This document shows positions 53,051 to 61,886 of a DNA stretch of 64,000 bases, in pieces. The notes beneath the pieces are model-generated. The model saw nothing but the letters and a program-made list of their open reading frames with translations, made no database searches and had not been told where the DNA came from. This stretch comes from Lacrimispora amygdalina (lineage in GTDB: Bacteria; Bacillota; Clostridia; Lachnospirales; Lachnospiraceae): the NCBI RefSeq assembly GCF_900205965.1, contig NZ_OAOF01000002.1, positions 248,001 through 312,000 of the forward strand, written 5' to 3'. Positions within the stretch are counted from its first letter, which is position 1, and the number at the start of each line of letters is the position of its first letter. The position numbers were made by a program, and so were the translations under genes.

Positions 53051-54007
53051 TTAAATAAGACCATCTTCACCCAGCCGTTTTGCTATAAGATCAGCCGCTA
53101 CCACAAGTGCCAGACCAATGACAGACTGGAACAGTCCCAGCGCAGTTGCTTCACTGAATTTTCCGCTCTCAATTCCCCATCGGTATACCAAAACCGGAAT
53201 TGTTGTGGTATATTCAGTCGCCTTGGCATTGGCCAGAGCGTAAATTCGTTCAAAAGAGCCTCCCATCAGTTTTCCAAGATTCATGATCAGCAGTGTGACA
53301 ATGGTACTTCGTATACAGGGGAGTGTTACATGAATACACTGTTTTAATCTTCCGGCACCATCCACTCTTGCCGCCTCATAAAGCTCGGAATTCACACCTG
53401 TAATTGCCGCCAGGTAAATAATGGTTCCCCAGCCCATGGACTGCCAGACTCCGATGAGTACATAGCTGATTAACCACCAGGTATTCTCCTGAAGAAACGG
53501 CACCGGACTGTGTCCTGCATTCCTGATCAGAACATTCACTACACCGCTGCTGACGGAAAACAGGGAGTATCCGATTCCTCCGACAATAACCCAGGATAGA
53601 AAATGAGGCAGATATAGCAATGTCTGCATGATACTTTTAAAATACCTGTTTTTGATTTCATTAAGAATCAGAGCTAAAATAACCGGCATGGGAAAACCAA
53701 ATACCAGGTCCAGGATATTTAACAGAAGGGTATTACTAAACGCCTGACCAAAATCTCTTTTACCAAAAACCTTCCGGAAGATGGAAAGTCCTGCCCAGGA
53801 ACTCCCGGCATACCCCTTAGCTACCTTATAATCCTTAAATGCAATAGTAAGCCCCTGGTATGGCAGGAATTTAAATACCAGGATAAACAGCATGGGAAGA
53901 ACCATGAGCACATAAAGCTGCCAGTCCCGCTGCAAATAACGAAGGAACTGGTTCCTGTTTTTCTGTTTTCTTTGACAGCAATCTGTCCTTATATCAGATT
54001 TAACCAT
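53051..54007 (-). CDS. LplB-type sugar ABC permease
   Basis: 318 residues from the ATG at 54007, preceded by GGAGAAG; a start at 54034 is also open. Six helices, the LplB-typical LPMLFILVFKFLPYQGLTIAFKDY-like first segment (seen in part from about residue 30) and the EAA loop EAARVDGAGRLKQCIHVTLP. First gene of the five-gene importer/esterase/phosphorylase operon, divergent from the AraC regulator. Confidence 0.9.
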   Translation of the reverse strand: MVKSDIRTDCCQRKQKNRNQFLRYLQRDWQLYVLMVLPMLFILVFKFLPYQGLTIAFKDYKVAKGYAGSSWAGLSIFRKVFGKRDFGQAFSNTLLLNILDLVFGFPMPVILALILNEIKNRYFKSIMQTLLYLPHFLSWVIVGGIGYSLFSVSSGVVNVLIRNAGHSPVPFLQENTWWLISYVLIGVWQSMGWGTIIYLAAITGVNSELYEAARVDGAGRLKQCIHVTLPCIRSTIVTLLIMNLGKLMGGSFERIYALANAKATEYTTTIPVLVYRWGIESGKFSEATALGLFQSVIGLALVVAADLIAKRLGEDGLI

Positions 54008-54228
54008 AATCTTCTCCATCTCCCCGATTTTCAATAACTATATTATAAAAAATGCACAATTCAGTTTCCAATCAAATCAACCTGTAAACTATGCAGTTTC
54101 AATCATTTATTATTACGGAGCATGGAAAAGTTACAGCATTTCTCCCTCATCTTTCAAGCAATCCTGCAAATTTTATTATTTTAAGGCTCTCTTTTAAATC
54201 ATCTTTACAATTATTGAATTATTATTGA

Positions 54229-54258
54229 TTGAAATAAGAATTAGTTATCATGTATAAT
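54229..54258 (+). promoter_or_regulatory. Promoter of the AraC regulator gene
   Basis: TTGAAA (54229-54234), 18 bases, TATAAT (54253-54258). It lies about 35 bases before the ATG at 54292 and overlaps the first upstream ATG (54250), which argues for the later start. On the minus strand a TATAAT near 54045 with TTGGAA 18 bases upstream is a weaker candidate for the transporter operon. I see nothing else between 54035 and 54228. Confidence 0.6.
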
Positions 54259-54291
54259 TATAGAAGTGAAACCAGGAGGTATCAGGGATAT

Positions 54292-55239
54292 ATGCCTAAA
54301 AAGAAAAAAACTGTTATTGAATTCAGAGATTATGATTTACCCGCTCACTTTCCCGTTCTTCTACTGACTGGAGATCATTGGAGAATCTCCGATGTTCCAT
54401 CCGGGCGTCTCCATATCCATAACTGCCTGGAGATCGGTGTATGCGAAACGGACTTCGGAACCATTAAATTTGAAGATACCACTTTCCCCTTTTATGCCGG
54501 AGATGTCACTGCCATATCCTGTGATATTCCCCACACCACATACAGCGCACCTGGAACCAACAGCAAATGGTCTTATTTATTTGTGGATATGGGCGAGCTT
54601 CTCCACCCATTCTTTTCTGGTACAGATCTTCATAATGTTGAACTCTTCTCCTTTTTGGAACATCATTTAAGCATGATTATGGGAAAAACAAAATATCCGG
54701 TCATTTACTCCATTGTCTCCGAAATAATAGAAGAGCTGAAAAAGCAGGAACCTGGTTATGAGCTTGCTGTCCGGGGGCTATTTCTGGCACTGGGGGCCAA
54801 TCTTATGAGAACCGCTTCCTTAAAACATAAGAAAAAAGACCAGACGCCTGAAAATGCGCTGGTCATTGCACCGGCCCTGGAATTTATCCGGTATCATTAT
54901 ATGGAAGACTTCCCCATGGAACAGCTTGCTGCCTTATGCAGCTTAAGCCCTGCCCATTTCAGAAGGCTTTTTTCTTCTATCATGGGTAACAGCCCCTTAG
55001 AATACCTAAATACCACCCGCATCAGAAAAGCAGCGGATCTGCTCCGCATGACGGAAGAATCCGTTTTAAATATTTCCGAGCGGGTGGGATTCCACTCCAT
55101 CTCAAGCTTTAACCGGCATTTCCTTTCCACCATGGGAGAAACTCCCAAAGACTGGAGAAAACAGATGTCTATTCTGAAGGATCAGTCGCTGTTTAAATAC
55201 AATGGCTGGATGTATGCGGAGGTTTTGAAGAAGAAATAG
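54292..55239 (+). CDS. AraC-family regulator of the rhamnogalacturonan locus
   Basis: 315 residues from the ATG at 54292; an ATG at 54250 overlaps a TATAAT box and is unlikely. The N-terminal cupin-type sensing domain (SGRLHIHNCLEIGVCE, FYAGDVTAISCDIPHTTYSA) is followed by the AraC double helix-turn-helix at about 215-310 (LAALCSLSPAHFRRLFSSIM, NISERVGFHSISSFNRHFLSTMGETPKDWR). It is divergent from the importer/esterase/phosphorylase operon and is its likely activator. Confidence 0.9.
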   Translation: MPKKKKTVIEFRDYDLPAHFPVLLLTGDHWRISDVPSGRLHIHNCLEIGVCETDFGTIKFEDTTFPFYAGDVTAISCDIPHTTYSAPGTNSKWSYLFVDMGELLHPFFSGTDLHNVELFSFLEHHLSMIMGKTKYPVIYSIVSEIIEELKKQEPGYELAVRGLFLALGANLMRTASLKHKKKDQTPENALVIAPALEFIRYHYMEDFPMEQLAALCSLSPAHFRRLFSSIMGNSPLEYLNTTRIRKAADLLRMTEESVLNISERVGFHSISSFNRHFLSTMGETPKDWRKQMSILKDQSLFKYNGWMYAEVLKKK

Positions 55240-55256
55240 CCGCCTGCTCATTATGC

Positions 55257-56030
55257 TTACTTTGTATCTATTACTTCCTTTGCCATAGCCTTCAGAGAAT
55301 TTAATTCAACATTTTCATATGTAAACAGAAGATAATCAATTCCATTCTCGGACCAGCTTACTGATTTAAACAGCTTGCGTTCTTCCTGATCGGATCCATA
55401 GCTGATCATCAGTTTTCCTTCTTCTTCCAGTTTCTTATCTTCTTCGGAAGGCTCCTGCCCCTCCGGCAGGAATACGTACTGTGTTTCAGCAGAATTCAGT
55501 TCAACGCCCTGATAGACCTCTTTCTGGCCTGGCTGATCTCCTTCGGAAATCTCAGCCAGGTGCGCATGGCTGGACAGCGTAACCTGTGGATTTTCCCCAT
55601 ATTCCGCGTATGCTTCTGAATAGGTGATAACCTGATTATTATTTTCATCGACTCCCTTTACCTGTGAAATATCACCTTTTACAAATGCCATGCCATTGTT
55701 GAAATTGTCAGGTATTTTGGGAGAAACTTTCATCTGAATTTTTGATAATTCACGTAATTCCGTTATAGAATTTACAACTTTACCGCTTCCACTGACTAAA
55801 CCAGTGATTTTACCTGCTGCAACTGCTGTAACTGTTCCTAAAACGGTAATAACTACAATTGCTGTAAATGCTGCTGCTAATTTATTTTTACGAAATTTCA
55901 TAAGATTACTCCTTTTATTTAATTTTTTATGGATTTCTATAAGCCGCCGTTCATCGTCCATATGCGGAGTTATGGAATCCAGTTCTTTCTTTATGTAACG
56001 TTTTAAATTCTCCTCCGAGGTCCTAGCCAT
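55257..56030 (-). CDS. Membrane-anchored anti-sigma factor
   Basis: 257 residues: an N-terminal cytoplasmic part (1-48), one helix at about 51-72 (KLAAAFTAIVVITVLGTVTAVA), and an outer domain with FVKGDISQVKGVDENNNQVI and VYQGVELNSAETQYVFLPEG. The start overlaps the ECF sigma gene by eight bases. It should sequester that sigma factor. The outer domain resembles DUF4367-like sensors but is clearly different from that of the pair at 20.6 kb. Confidence 0.78.
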   Translation of the reverse strand: MARTSEENLKRYIKKELDSITPHMDDERRLIEIHKKLNKRSNLMKFRKNKLAAAFTAIVVITVLGTVTAVAAGKITGLVSGSGKVVNSITELRELSKIQMKVSPKIPDNFNNGMAFVKGDISQVKGVDENNNQVITYSEAYAEYGENPQVTLSSHAHLAEISEGDQPGQKEVYQGVELNSAETQYVFLPEGQEPSEEDKKLEEEGKLMISYGSDQEERKLFKSVSWSENGIDYLLFTYENVELNSLKAMAKEVIDTK

Positions 56031-56640
56031 GGCAAATCCCCCTCTCCTTTTCCCCTTCCGAGATGTTTTCAGTTTCCAGAAGACTCTTTAACAGTTTCCT
56101 TGCCTTAAACAGTCGGGATTTCACTGTGCCTTCCATCGTTCCGGTTACCCTGGCGATTTCCTTTGTACTTAACTCATTGTAGTAATACAGAAGAATCACC
56201 GTACGGTATTTTACATCAAGCATTTTGAGCGCATCACGGATCTGTGCGGCAGTTTCAGCCTCTAAAACCGCTCCCAACGGTCCTTTCTCCCTTTCATCTT
56301 TCTCAATCCACTCTGCTTTGATGTGATCTTCCTCCTGATCCAGAATACCTTCAAAAGAAAGTTCAGACCTGCTCTTCTTCCTTTTCTCAGCCCGCCAGGC
56401 AGTTCTCACCAGAATCTGATAGAGCCACGGTTCAAATCGTTCCGGTTCTCTTAATTTATCTCTGTGAAGAAAGCATTTTACAAAGGTCTCCTGCAGGATG
56501 TCCTCACTGTCAGACCGGTTGCCAGTAATAAAATACGCCATACGGTATAGCTTTCCGGAACAGGAACGGTATAACTCGTCAAATGCAGCTTCGCTTCCGC
56601 CAAGCATGCGTTCCACCAAAGCCTTCTTTTCTTCGTTCAT
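56023..56640 (-). CDS. ECF-type RNA polymerase sigma factor
   Basis: 205 residues from the ATG at 56640 (GGAAAGGAAACAGG upstream). Region 2 at about 15-85 (YRMAYFITGNRSDSEDILQETFVKCFLHRDKL, RFEPWLYQILVRTAWR) and region 4 at about 135-190 (MLDVKYRTVILLYYYNELSTKEIARVTGTMEGTVKSRLFKARKLL, seen in part). It is a SigW/SigM-like member. Its operon diverges from the response regulator gene at 56808. Confidence 0.88.
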   Translation of the reverse strand: MNEEKKALVERMLGGSEAAFDELYRSCSGKLYRMAYFITGNRSDSEDILQETFVKCFLHRDKLREPERFEPWLYQILVRTAWRAEKRKKSRSELSFEGILDQEEDHIKAEWIEKDEREKGPLGAVLEAETAAQIRDALKMLDVKYRTVILLYYYNELSTKEIARVTGTMEGTVKSRLFKARKLLKSLLETENISEGEKERGICHG

Positions 56641-56722
56641 AACCTGTTTCCTTTCCTTTTTTAGATGCATCTATATATTAAGAGTCATTAATACCCTTAA
56701 CGGTTCATTTTTTCATTATTAA

Positions 56723-56752
56723 ATTATACTTCGGCTTGTAACTGCCCGTCAA
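56723..56752 (-). promoter_or_regulatory. Promoter of the second ECF sigma operon
   Basis: TTGACG, 18 bases, TATAAT on the minus strand. It overlaps the oppositely directed promoter at 56736-56764, so the two promoters should interfere with each other. Confidence 0.55.
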
Positions 56753-56764
56753 AAGAAATATAAT
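56736..56764 (+). promoter_or_regulatory. Promoter of the Bce-like two-component/ABC operon
   Basis: TTGTAA (56736-56741), 17 bases, TATAAT (56759-56764), about 45 bases before the response regulator ATG. Confidence 0.65.
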
Positions 56765-56807
56765 AGGGCTTAATAGTATAAAAAACGAAAAATCGGAGGA
56801 TAGACGA

Positions 56808-57494
56808 ATGCCGCGTATATTTTTAGTTGAAGACGATAAGGCAATTGCTAAAAACCTTATGCTTTTGCTGAAATCGGAAGGCTTTACAGTCACCCACGCA
56901 TCTGCACAGGGAGAGGCTCTCGCTGCGCTTGGCAGTAATAAATTTGACCTGGCGCTCATTGATATTTCTCTGCCTGATGGAAATGGCTTTATTGTTTGCT
57001 CTGAAATTAAAGAAACCCAGGATATTCCGGTTATCTTTCTGACGGCTTCCGGAGATGAGGCCAGTGTGGTTACCGGTCTGAACATGGGTGCGGATGATTA
57101 CATTACCAAACCGTTTCGTCCCCGCGAGCTGGTCGCCCGAATAGGGACCGCCCTTCGAAAAAGCGGCCGTTCCAATTCGGATTTTATAATTCAGGGACTG
57201 CATGTTGACACAGCCTCAGGCATTGTGAAAAAAAACAGCATAGAGATATTCCTTTCCGCCTTAGAATACCGCCTGCTTCTGGTGTTTATCAACAACCCGA
57301 AAAATATTATAACCAGGGGAATGCTGCTTGACGAATTGTGGGATGCTGCGGGTGAATTTGTCAATGACAATACACTGACCGTGTATATCAAACGTCTGCG
57401 CATGAAGATCGAGGATAATCCTGCAGATCCCCAGATTATTCTGACTGTCCGCGGGACAGGCTATCGGTTAGGAGGCGGATATGCTGCGGAATAG
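56808..57494 (+). CDS. OmpR-family response regulator (BceR-like)
   Basis: 228 residues. Receiver domain 1-120 with VEDDKAIAKNL, ALIDISLPDGNGF (phosphorylated Asp about 51), FLTASGDEASVVTGLNMGADDYITKPFRPREL (in part). The winged-helix output domain follows at about 130-225 (LDELWDAAGEFVNDNTLTVYIKRLR, GTGYRLGG). AGGAGG-like CGGAGGA precedes the start. It is followed with overlap by a short two-helix kinase and then an ABC transporter, the classic peptide-antibiotic resistance layout. Confidence 0.9.
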   Translation: MPRIFLVEDDKAIAKNLMLLLKSEGFTVTHASAQGEALAALGSNKFDLALIDISLPDGNGFIVCSEIKETQDIPVIFLTASGDEASVVTGLNMGADDYITKPFRPRELVARIGTALRKSGRSNSDFIIQGLHVDTASGIVKKNSIEIFLSALEYRLLLVFINNPKNIITRGMLLDELWDAAGEFVNDNTLTVYIKRLRMKIEDNPADPQIILTVRGTGYRLGGGYAAE

Positions 57495-58470
57495 AGAGTT
57501 TCGGCAGTTTGCTGTATTGTTCTTTTTCATAGCGGCTGCTTCCATTATTATTGGATTTATAATCAACTGGAGGGCAGGAATCCTCGCCGCATGCACTGCT
57601 GCTGCATTTGGTGCAGCGTTTTATGCATTTACCAACACCCGTTATGACAACATTGCCCGGATTTCAGCTCAGATCGATCTTGTACTTCACAATGCGGATC
57701 TGCTCTATATAGGCGAATCGGACGAAGGTGAGCTTTCCATACTGCACAGCGAGATAGCAAAGATGACGCGGCGCATACGGGAACAAAACGAAGCGTTAAA
57801 AAAAGAAAAAAAGCTTCTTGCCGATTTGCTGGCGGACATCGCCCACCAGCTTCGAACCCCACTCACTTCTTTGAATCTTATTCTGTCATTGCTGGCAAAT
57901 AATCCTGACGAAAACCAGAGGAAGGAATTTCTTCGGGAAATGGACGGATTGCTCCTCCGTATGGACTGGCTCATTACCACCCTGTTAAAATTATCCCGCT
58001 TAGACGCAGGCATTGTGGAATTCCAACGTGAGCAGCTGAATTTCAACGACTTAATTCATGCTGCACTCCGCCCATTTCTGATTCAAATGGAACTACACAA
58101 TATTAATTATCAAATCCATGCACCAAAGGAGATTACGATACAGGGTGATATAAGCTGGCTTTCTGAAGCAGTTCAGAACATCCTCAAAAACTGCATAGAA
58201 AATACCGGAGAGAATGGGAAGCTTGAAATAAACGGTACGGATAATCCCCTCTTTACCCAACTTTCCATTCATGACAACGGTACCGGTTTTAAGCAAGAAG
58301 ATTTACCCTGTCTGTTTGACAGGTTCTACCGCGGCACAGAAAATAAAACATCCGGATACGGGATCGGCCTTTCTCTCAGCAAGAAGATTATAACCGGGCA
58401 TGGAGGTACAATTACTGCAAAAAACCACCCACAGGGGGGAGCCGTATTTACTATTCGTTTCCCAAAGTGA
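57481..58470 (+). CDS. Intramembrane-sensing histidine kinase (BceS-like)
   Basis: 329 residues. Two closely spaced helices at about 10-28 and 33-50 with no outer domain, then a dimerisation domain with the phosphorylated His in ADIAHQLRTPLTSLN, and an ATP-binding domain with NILKNCIENTG, DNGTGF and GYGIGLSLSKKII. Kinases of this form sense their ABC transporter partner rather than a ligand directly. Overlaps the regulator gene by 14 bases. Confidence 0.9.
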   Translation: MLRNREFRQFAVLFFFIAAASIIIGFIINWRAGILAACTAAAFGAAFYAFTNTRYDNIARISAQIDLVLHNADLLYIGESDEGELSILHSEIAKMTRRIREQNEALKKEKKLLADLLADIAHQLRTPLTSLNLILSLLANNPDENQRKEFLREMDGLLLRMDWLITTLLKLSRLDAGIVEFQREQLNFNDLIHAALRPFLIQMELHNINYQIHAPKEITIQGDISWLSEAVQNILKNCIENTGENGKLEINGTDNPLFTQLSIHDNGTGFKQEDLPCLFDRFYRGTENKTSGYGIGLSLSKKIITGHGGTITAKNHPQGGAVFTIRFPK

Positions 58471-58552
58471 CAGATCTCTCACCAAAAAGTCACACAGATG
58501 TAAGTTCAAAGTTCTATTATATGGGTAAACCATGAGAAAGGAGACTCACATA

Positions 58553-59239
58553 ATGGAGTTCTTAAAAATTGATAATCTCTGTAAGGTCTATGGCAAGGGT
58601 GAAAACCAGGTTACCGCACTGGACCATGTATCCCTCACAATCGAAAAAGGAGGTTTCACTGCTATCATCGGTTCCTCCGGTTCCGGCAAATCCACACTGC
58701 TTCACATGATCGGGGGGGTGGACGTACCCACAAGCGGAAAGGTATTTTTAGAGGGACAGGATGTATATGCACAGAGCAATGAAAAACTGGCCATCTTCCG
58801 CAGACGTCAGGTAGGACTGATTTACCAGTTTCATAACCTCATACCGACACTGAATGTGGTGGAAAACATCACACTTCCTATCCTGATGGATAAACGGTCG
58901 GTCAATGAGGAGCGGCTGAATGAACTGCTTGTCATGCTTGGACTGCAGGACCGCAGATCTCATTTACCCAATCAGCTGTCGGGCGGCCAGCAGCAGCGTG
59001 TTTCCATAGGCCGTGCCTTGATGAACGCTCCGGCTGTCATGCTTGCCGATGAACCCACCGGCAGTCTGGACAGCCATAATGGGCATGAAATCATCAAGCT
59101 TCTGAAAGAAAGCAATAAAAAATACGGGCAGACTCTTCTGCTCGTCACCCACGACGAAAACATAGCTCTGCAGGCAGACCGCATTATCGGCATATCAGAC
59201 GGTAAAGTGACGCGGGATGAGAGGCTGGTGCGGCCATGA
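58553..59239 (+). CDS. ABC transporter ATPase (MacB/BceA-like)
   Basis: 228 residues from the ATG at 58553, preceded by AAAGGAG. Walker A GSSGSGKSTLLHMIGG, signature LSGGQQQRVSIGRAL, Walker B VMLADEPTGSLD and H-loop LLVTHDENIA. It belongs to the LolD/BceA branch that powers FtsX-type permeases. The stop overlaps the permease start by four bases. Confidence 0.93.
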   Translation: MEFLKIDNLCKVYGKGENQVTALDHVSLTIEKGGFTAIIGSSGSGKSTLLHMIGGVDVPTSGKVFLEGQDVYAQSNEKLAIFRRRQVGLIYQFHNLIPTLNVVENITLPILMDKRSVNEERLNELLVMLGLQDRRSHLPNQLSGGQQQRVSIGRALMNAPAVMLADEPTGSLDSHNGHEIIKLLKESNKKYGQTLLLVTHDENIALQADRIIGISDGKVTRDERLVRP

Positions 59240-61788
59240 ACATATTCCATAAAGTCACCCTGCAGAGCATGAAAAAAAACCGCACACGGACAGTTGTCAC
59301 AATTATAGGAGTGATACTGTCCGCAGCCATGATAACTGCAGTAGCATCCTTTGGCACCTCACTATTAAATTATCTTGTTAACAGTTCTATCGCAAAATAT
59401 GGGGGGTGGCACATTGCTTTTACAGATGTGGATTCCTCTTTCGTGCAGGATCGAAGCCGCGACAAAGAGGTTAAGAATGCCGCAGCGTTTGAAAATATCG
59501 GCTATGCATCGCTTAAAGGGGCAAAAAGCCCTGATAAACCCTATCTTTTTATAGCCGGATTCAATGAGAATACCTTTCAGACACTTCCCGTAAACCTGAT
59601 TTCCGGAAGGCTGCCTGAAAACAGCAGTGAGATTATTGTTCCTGCCCACGTAGCAGCAAAAGGCGGTGTTAGGTTCAAGGTGGGGGATACACTTACACTT
59701 TTGGTCGGTAACCGCATGGAGGAAAATAAAAATCTGGGTCAGCACGATCCCTATCAATCAAAAAAAGAGTCCCTTGTTCCAGAATCAGAGAGAACCTACA
59801 AGGTAGTTGGAACATGTGAAAGACCCGGATTTGAGGAACACTCCGCACCTGGATATACATTGATAACGAAAGCCGATGCCACATACCAGACGGACAGCTT
59901 CAGCCTGTTTGTCACTCTGAAAAATCCGCGCAAGGTCAGTGCTTACGCAAAAGGCATAGCCGGAACGCCAGCTTATATTCTGAATGATTATGTGCTGCGC
60001 TTTATGGGCATTTCCAACGATAAACTGTTTAACACACTTTTGTACACAGTTGGAGGAATTTTGATTGCAATCATCATGACTGGATCAATTTTTCTGATTT
60101 ATAATTCATTTAACATATCGCTGAACGAACGCACACGCCAGTTCGGTATACTCTCATCAGTAGGGGCTACCGCAAAACAGCTGCGAAATTCAGTCTTGTT
60201 TGAGGGACTTATTATTGGAGCAGCCGGCATACCAATTGGTGTTGTAGCAGGTATCGGCAGTATCTGGCTTATTCTTCCTATTGTTGCCGGAAAATTAAAG
60301 AACATCCTCTACAGCACAATACCTTTAAATTTATCGGTGTCATTGTCTGCAATTGTGGGAGCGGCTGTGGTCAGCTTAATTACCATTTTAATTTCGGCCT
60401 ATATTCCAGCCAGAAAAGCGGCAAACACACCTGTAATGGAAAGTATACGCCAGACCAATGAAGTCAAAACCGAAGCGAAAGCTGTAAAAACATCAAAATT
60501 CGCACAGCGTATTTACGGTTTGGAAGGGACTCTTGCATTAAAAAATTTTAAGAGAAACAAGAAGCGCTACCGCAGCATTGTTCTTTCTCTGGTTTTAAGC
60601 GTGGTTTTGTTTCTATCCGGAAGCACCTTTGGTCTGACTCTGAAACGGCTCTCTAAACAGTACATCGTGGATATTGACTATGATATTCTCTTTTCAGCCG
60701 AGGACATGGACGATAGTGAAATGTTTCCTCTTTACGACAAATTGAAATCAGCTGACGGAGTTTACGAAAGCTCATACCAGGAGGTTTTCCCGTATTCGTG
60801 CGCAGTTAATGTAAGAGATTTCTCAGACCGCTTCCGTACATTCGCTGGTTATACAGCATCTGATGAAACAGTGAATCTTCCCATGGACCTCCAGTTTATT
60901 CCAGACAGTGAATATCTTGATTTTATCAAGGAATCAGGATTGTCACCCGAAGAATATACCGGACCGGACGGAAAAATGATTGTTGTTGCCAAACAGAGGG
61001 TGAATACTAAAGATGGACCAGACGAAGTATTTGATATGTTTGCAAACCGTACCATGAATTTTAAAGCCCCATCCGCAACCAATAACAGCCTGACTATTAC
61101 TTTTGTTGATACGTATCCGGTGGATCCTCCTCCAAAACAAGCTTCTAAATTGAAACAGAATCCTTACGTCTTTATGATGGTTGCGCCCTTTTCAGTAAAA
61201 GAGAGGTTTGAGACCCAGAATAGCCATGCGAATATAGGTCTGTCCTTCCGGTCAAAGAATCCCTCCCAATCAACAGCGGAAATGGAATCAATGATTCAGG
61301 CTATGGGGATTACATCAGAATATACGCTGCACAATGTATATGAGATACTGGAACAATACCATAGTATGTCCTTTGTAATTGATGTTTTTACCTATATATT
61401 TGTCATCATGATCTCGCTGATTGCTGTGGCCAATGTGTTCAATACAATTTCCACCAATATCAGGCTGCGAAGACGGGAACTGGCCATGCTCCGCTCAGTG
61501 GGTATGTCAGACCGTTCGTTCCATAAGATGATGAATTTTGAGTGCATTTTTTATGGTATGAGAACTCTGCTGATCGGACTTCCAATTGCCGGAATCCTCT
61601 CCTGGCTGATTTACGATGGGCTGGCTTCTGCAGAAAAGATGGATCATTTTGAATTTGTATTTCCCTGGGGCAGTATGGTGGTCAGTATCTTCAGTGTGCT
61701 CTTTATCGTATTCATTACCATGCTGTATGCCACACACAAGATTAAAAAAGAAGATATCATTGATGCACTTCGTGATGATATGACATAA
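59236..61788 (+). CDS. FtsX-type ABC permease, long two-unit form
   Basis: 850 residues. A helix at about 17-40, a large outer domain, a three-helix FtsX unit (about 270-390), a further helix near 445-462, a second outer domain (about 465-700) and a C-terminal three-helix FtsX unit (about 715-835, with NTISTNIRLRRRELAMLRSVGMS). The two-unit plan is closer to the larger MacB/LolC-duplicated permeases than to the 650-residue BceB. With the upstream kinase and regulator it probably removes or senses membrane-active peptides. Confidence 0.88.
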   Translation: MNIFHKVTLQSMKKNRTRTVVTIIGVILSAAMITAVASFGTSLLNYLVNSSIAKYGGWHIAFTDVDSSFVQDRSRDKEVKNAAAFENIGYASLKGAKSPDKPYLFIAGFNENTFQTLPVNLISGRLPENSSEIIVPAHVAAKGGVRFKVGDTLTLLVGNRMEENKNLGQHDPYQSKKESLVPESERTYKVVGTCERPGFEEHSAPGYTLITKADATYQTDSFSLFVTLKNPRKVSAYAKGIAGTPAYILNDYVLRFMGISNDKLFNTLLYTVGGILIAIIMTGSIFLIYNSFNISLNERTRQFGILSSVGATAKQLRNSVLFEGLIIGAAGIPIGVVAGIGSIWLILPIVAGKLKNILYSTIPLNLSVSLSAIVGAAVVSLITILISAYIPARKAANTPVMESIRQTNEVKTEAKAVKTSKFAQRIYGLEGTLALKNFKRNKKRYRSIVLSLVLSVVLFLSGSTFGLTLKRLSKQYIVDIDYDILFSAEDMDDSEMFPLYDKLKSADGVYESSYQEVFPYSCAVNVRDFSDRFRTFAGYTASDETVNLPMDLQFIPDSEYLDFIKESGLSPEEYTGPDGKMIVVAKQRVNTKDGPDEVFDMFANRTMNFKAPSATNNSLTITFVDTYPVDPPPKQASKLKQNPYVFMMVAPFSVKERFETQNSHANIGLSFRSKNPSQSTAEMESMIQAMGITSEYTLHNVYEILEQYHSMSFVIDVFTYIFVIMISLIAVANVFNTISTNIRLRRRELAMLRSVGMSDRSFHKMMNFECIFYGMRTLLIGLPIAGILSWLIYDGLASAEKMDHFEFVFPWGSMVVSIFSVLFIVFITMLYATHKIKKEDIIDALRDDMT

Positions 61789-61793
61789 AAAAA

Positions 61794-61852
61794 TATCCTG
61801 ATAGTTAAGCACAGCCTGTTTTTTAAGTGTCTAACTATCAGGATACCGTTTT
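61794..61852. terminator. Bidirectional terminator between permease and peptide-maturation genes
   Basis: TATCCTGATAGTTA (61794-61807) and TAACTATCAGGATA (61832-61845) form a perfect 14-base stem. CCGTTTTTATT follows on the plus strand and T7 follows on the minus strand, so it ends both convergent transcripts. Confidence 0.92.
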
Positions 61853-61886
61853 TATTATACTGCCGATTCTTCATAATCAGGTACAG

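Noticed and set aside
54035..54228. Possible small gene or riboswitch between the transporter operon and the AraC gene
   Set aside because: No frame with a ribosome site and no stable conserved-looking fold. It appears to hold only divergent promoters.
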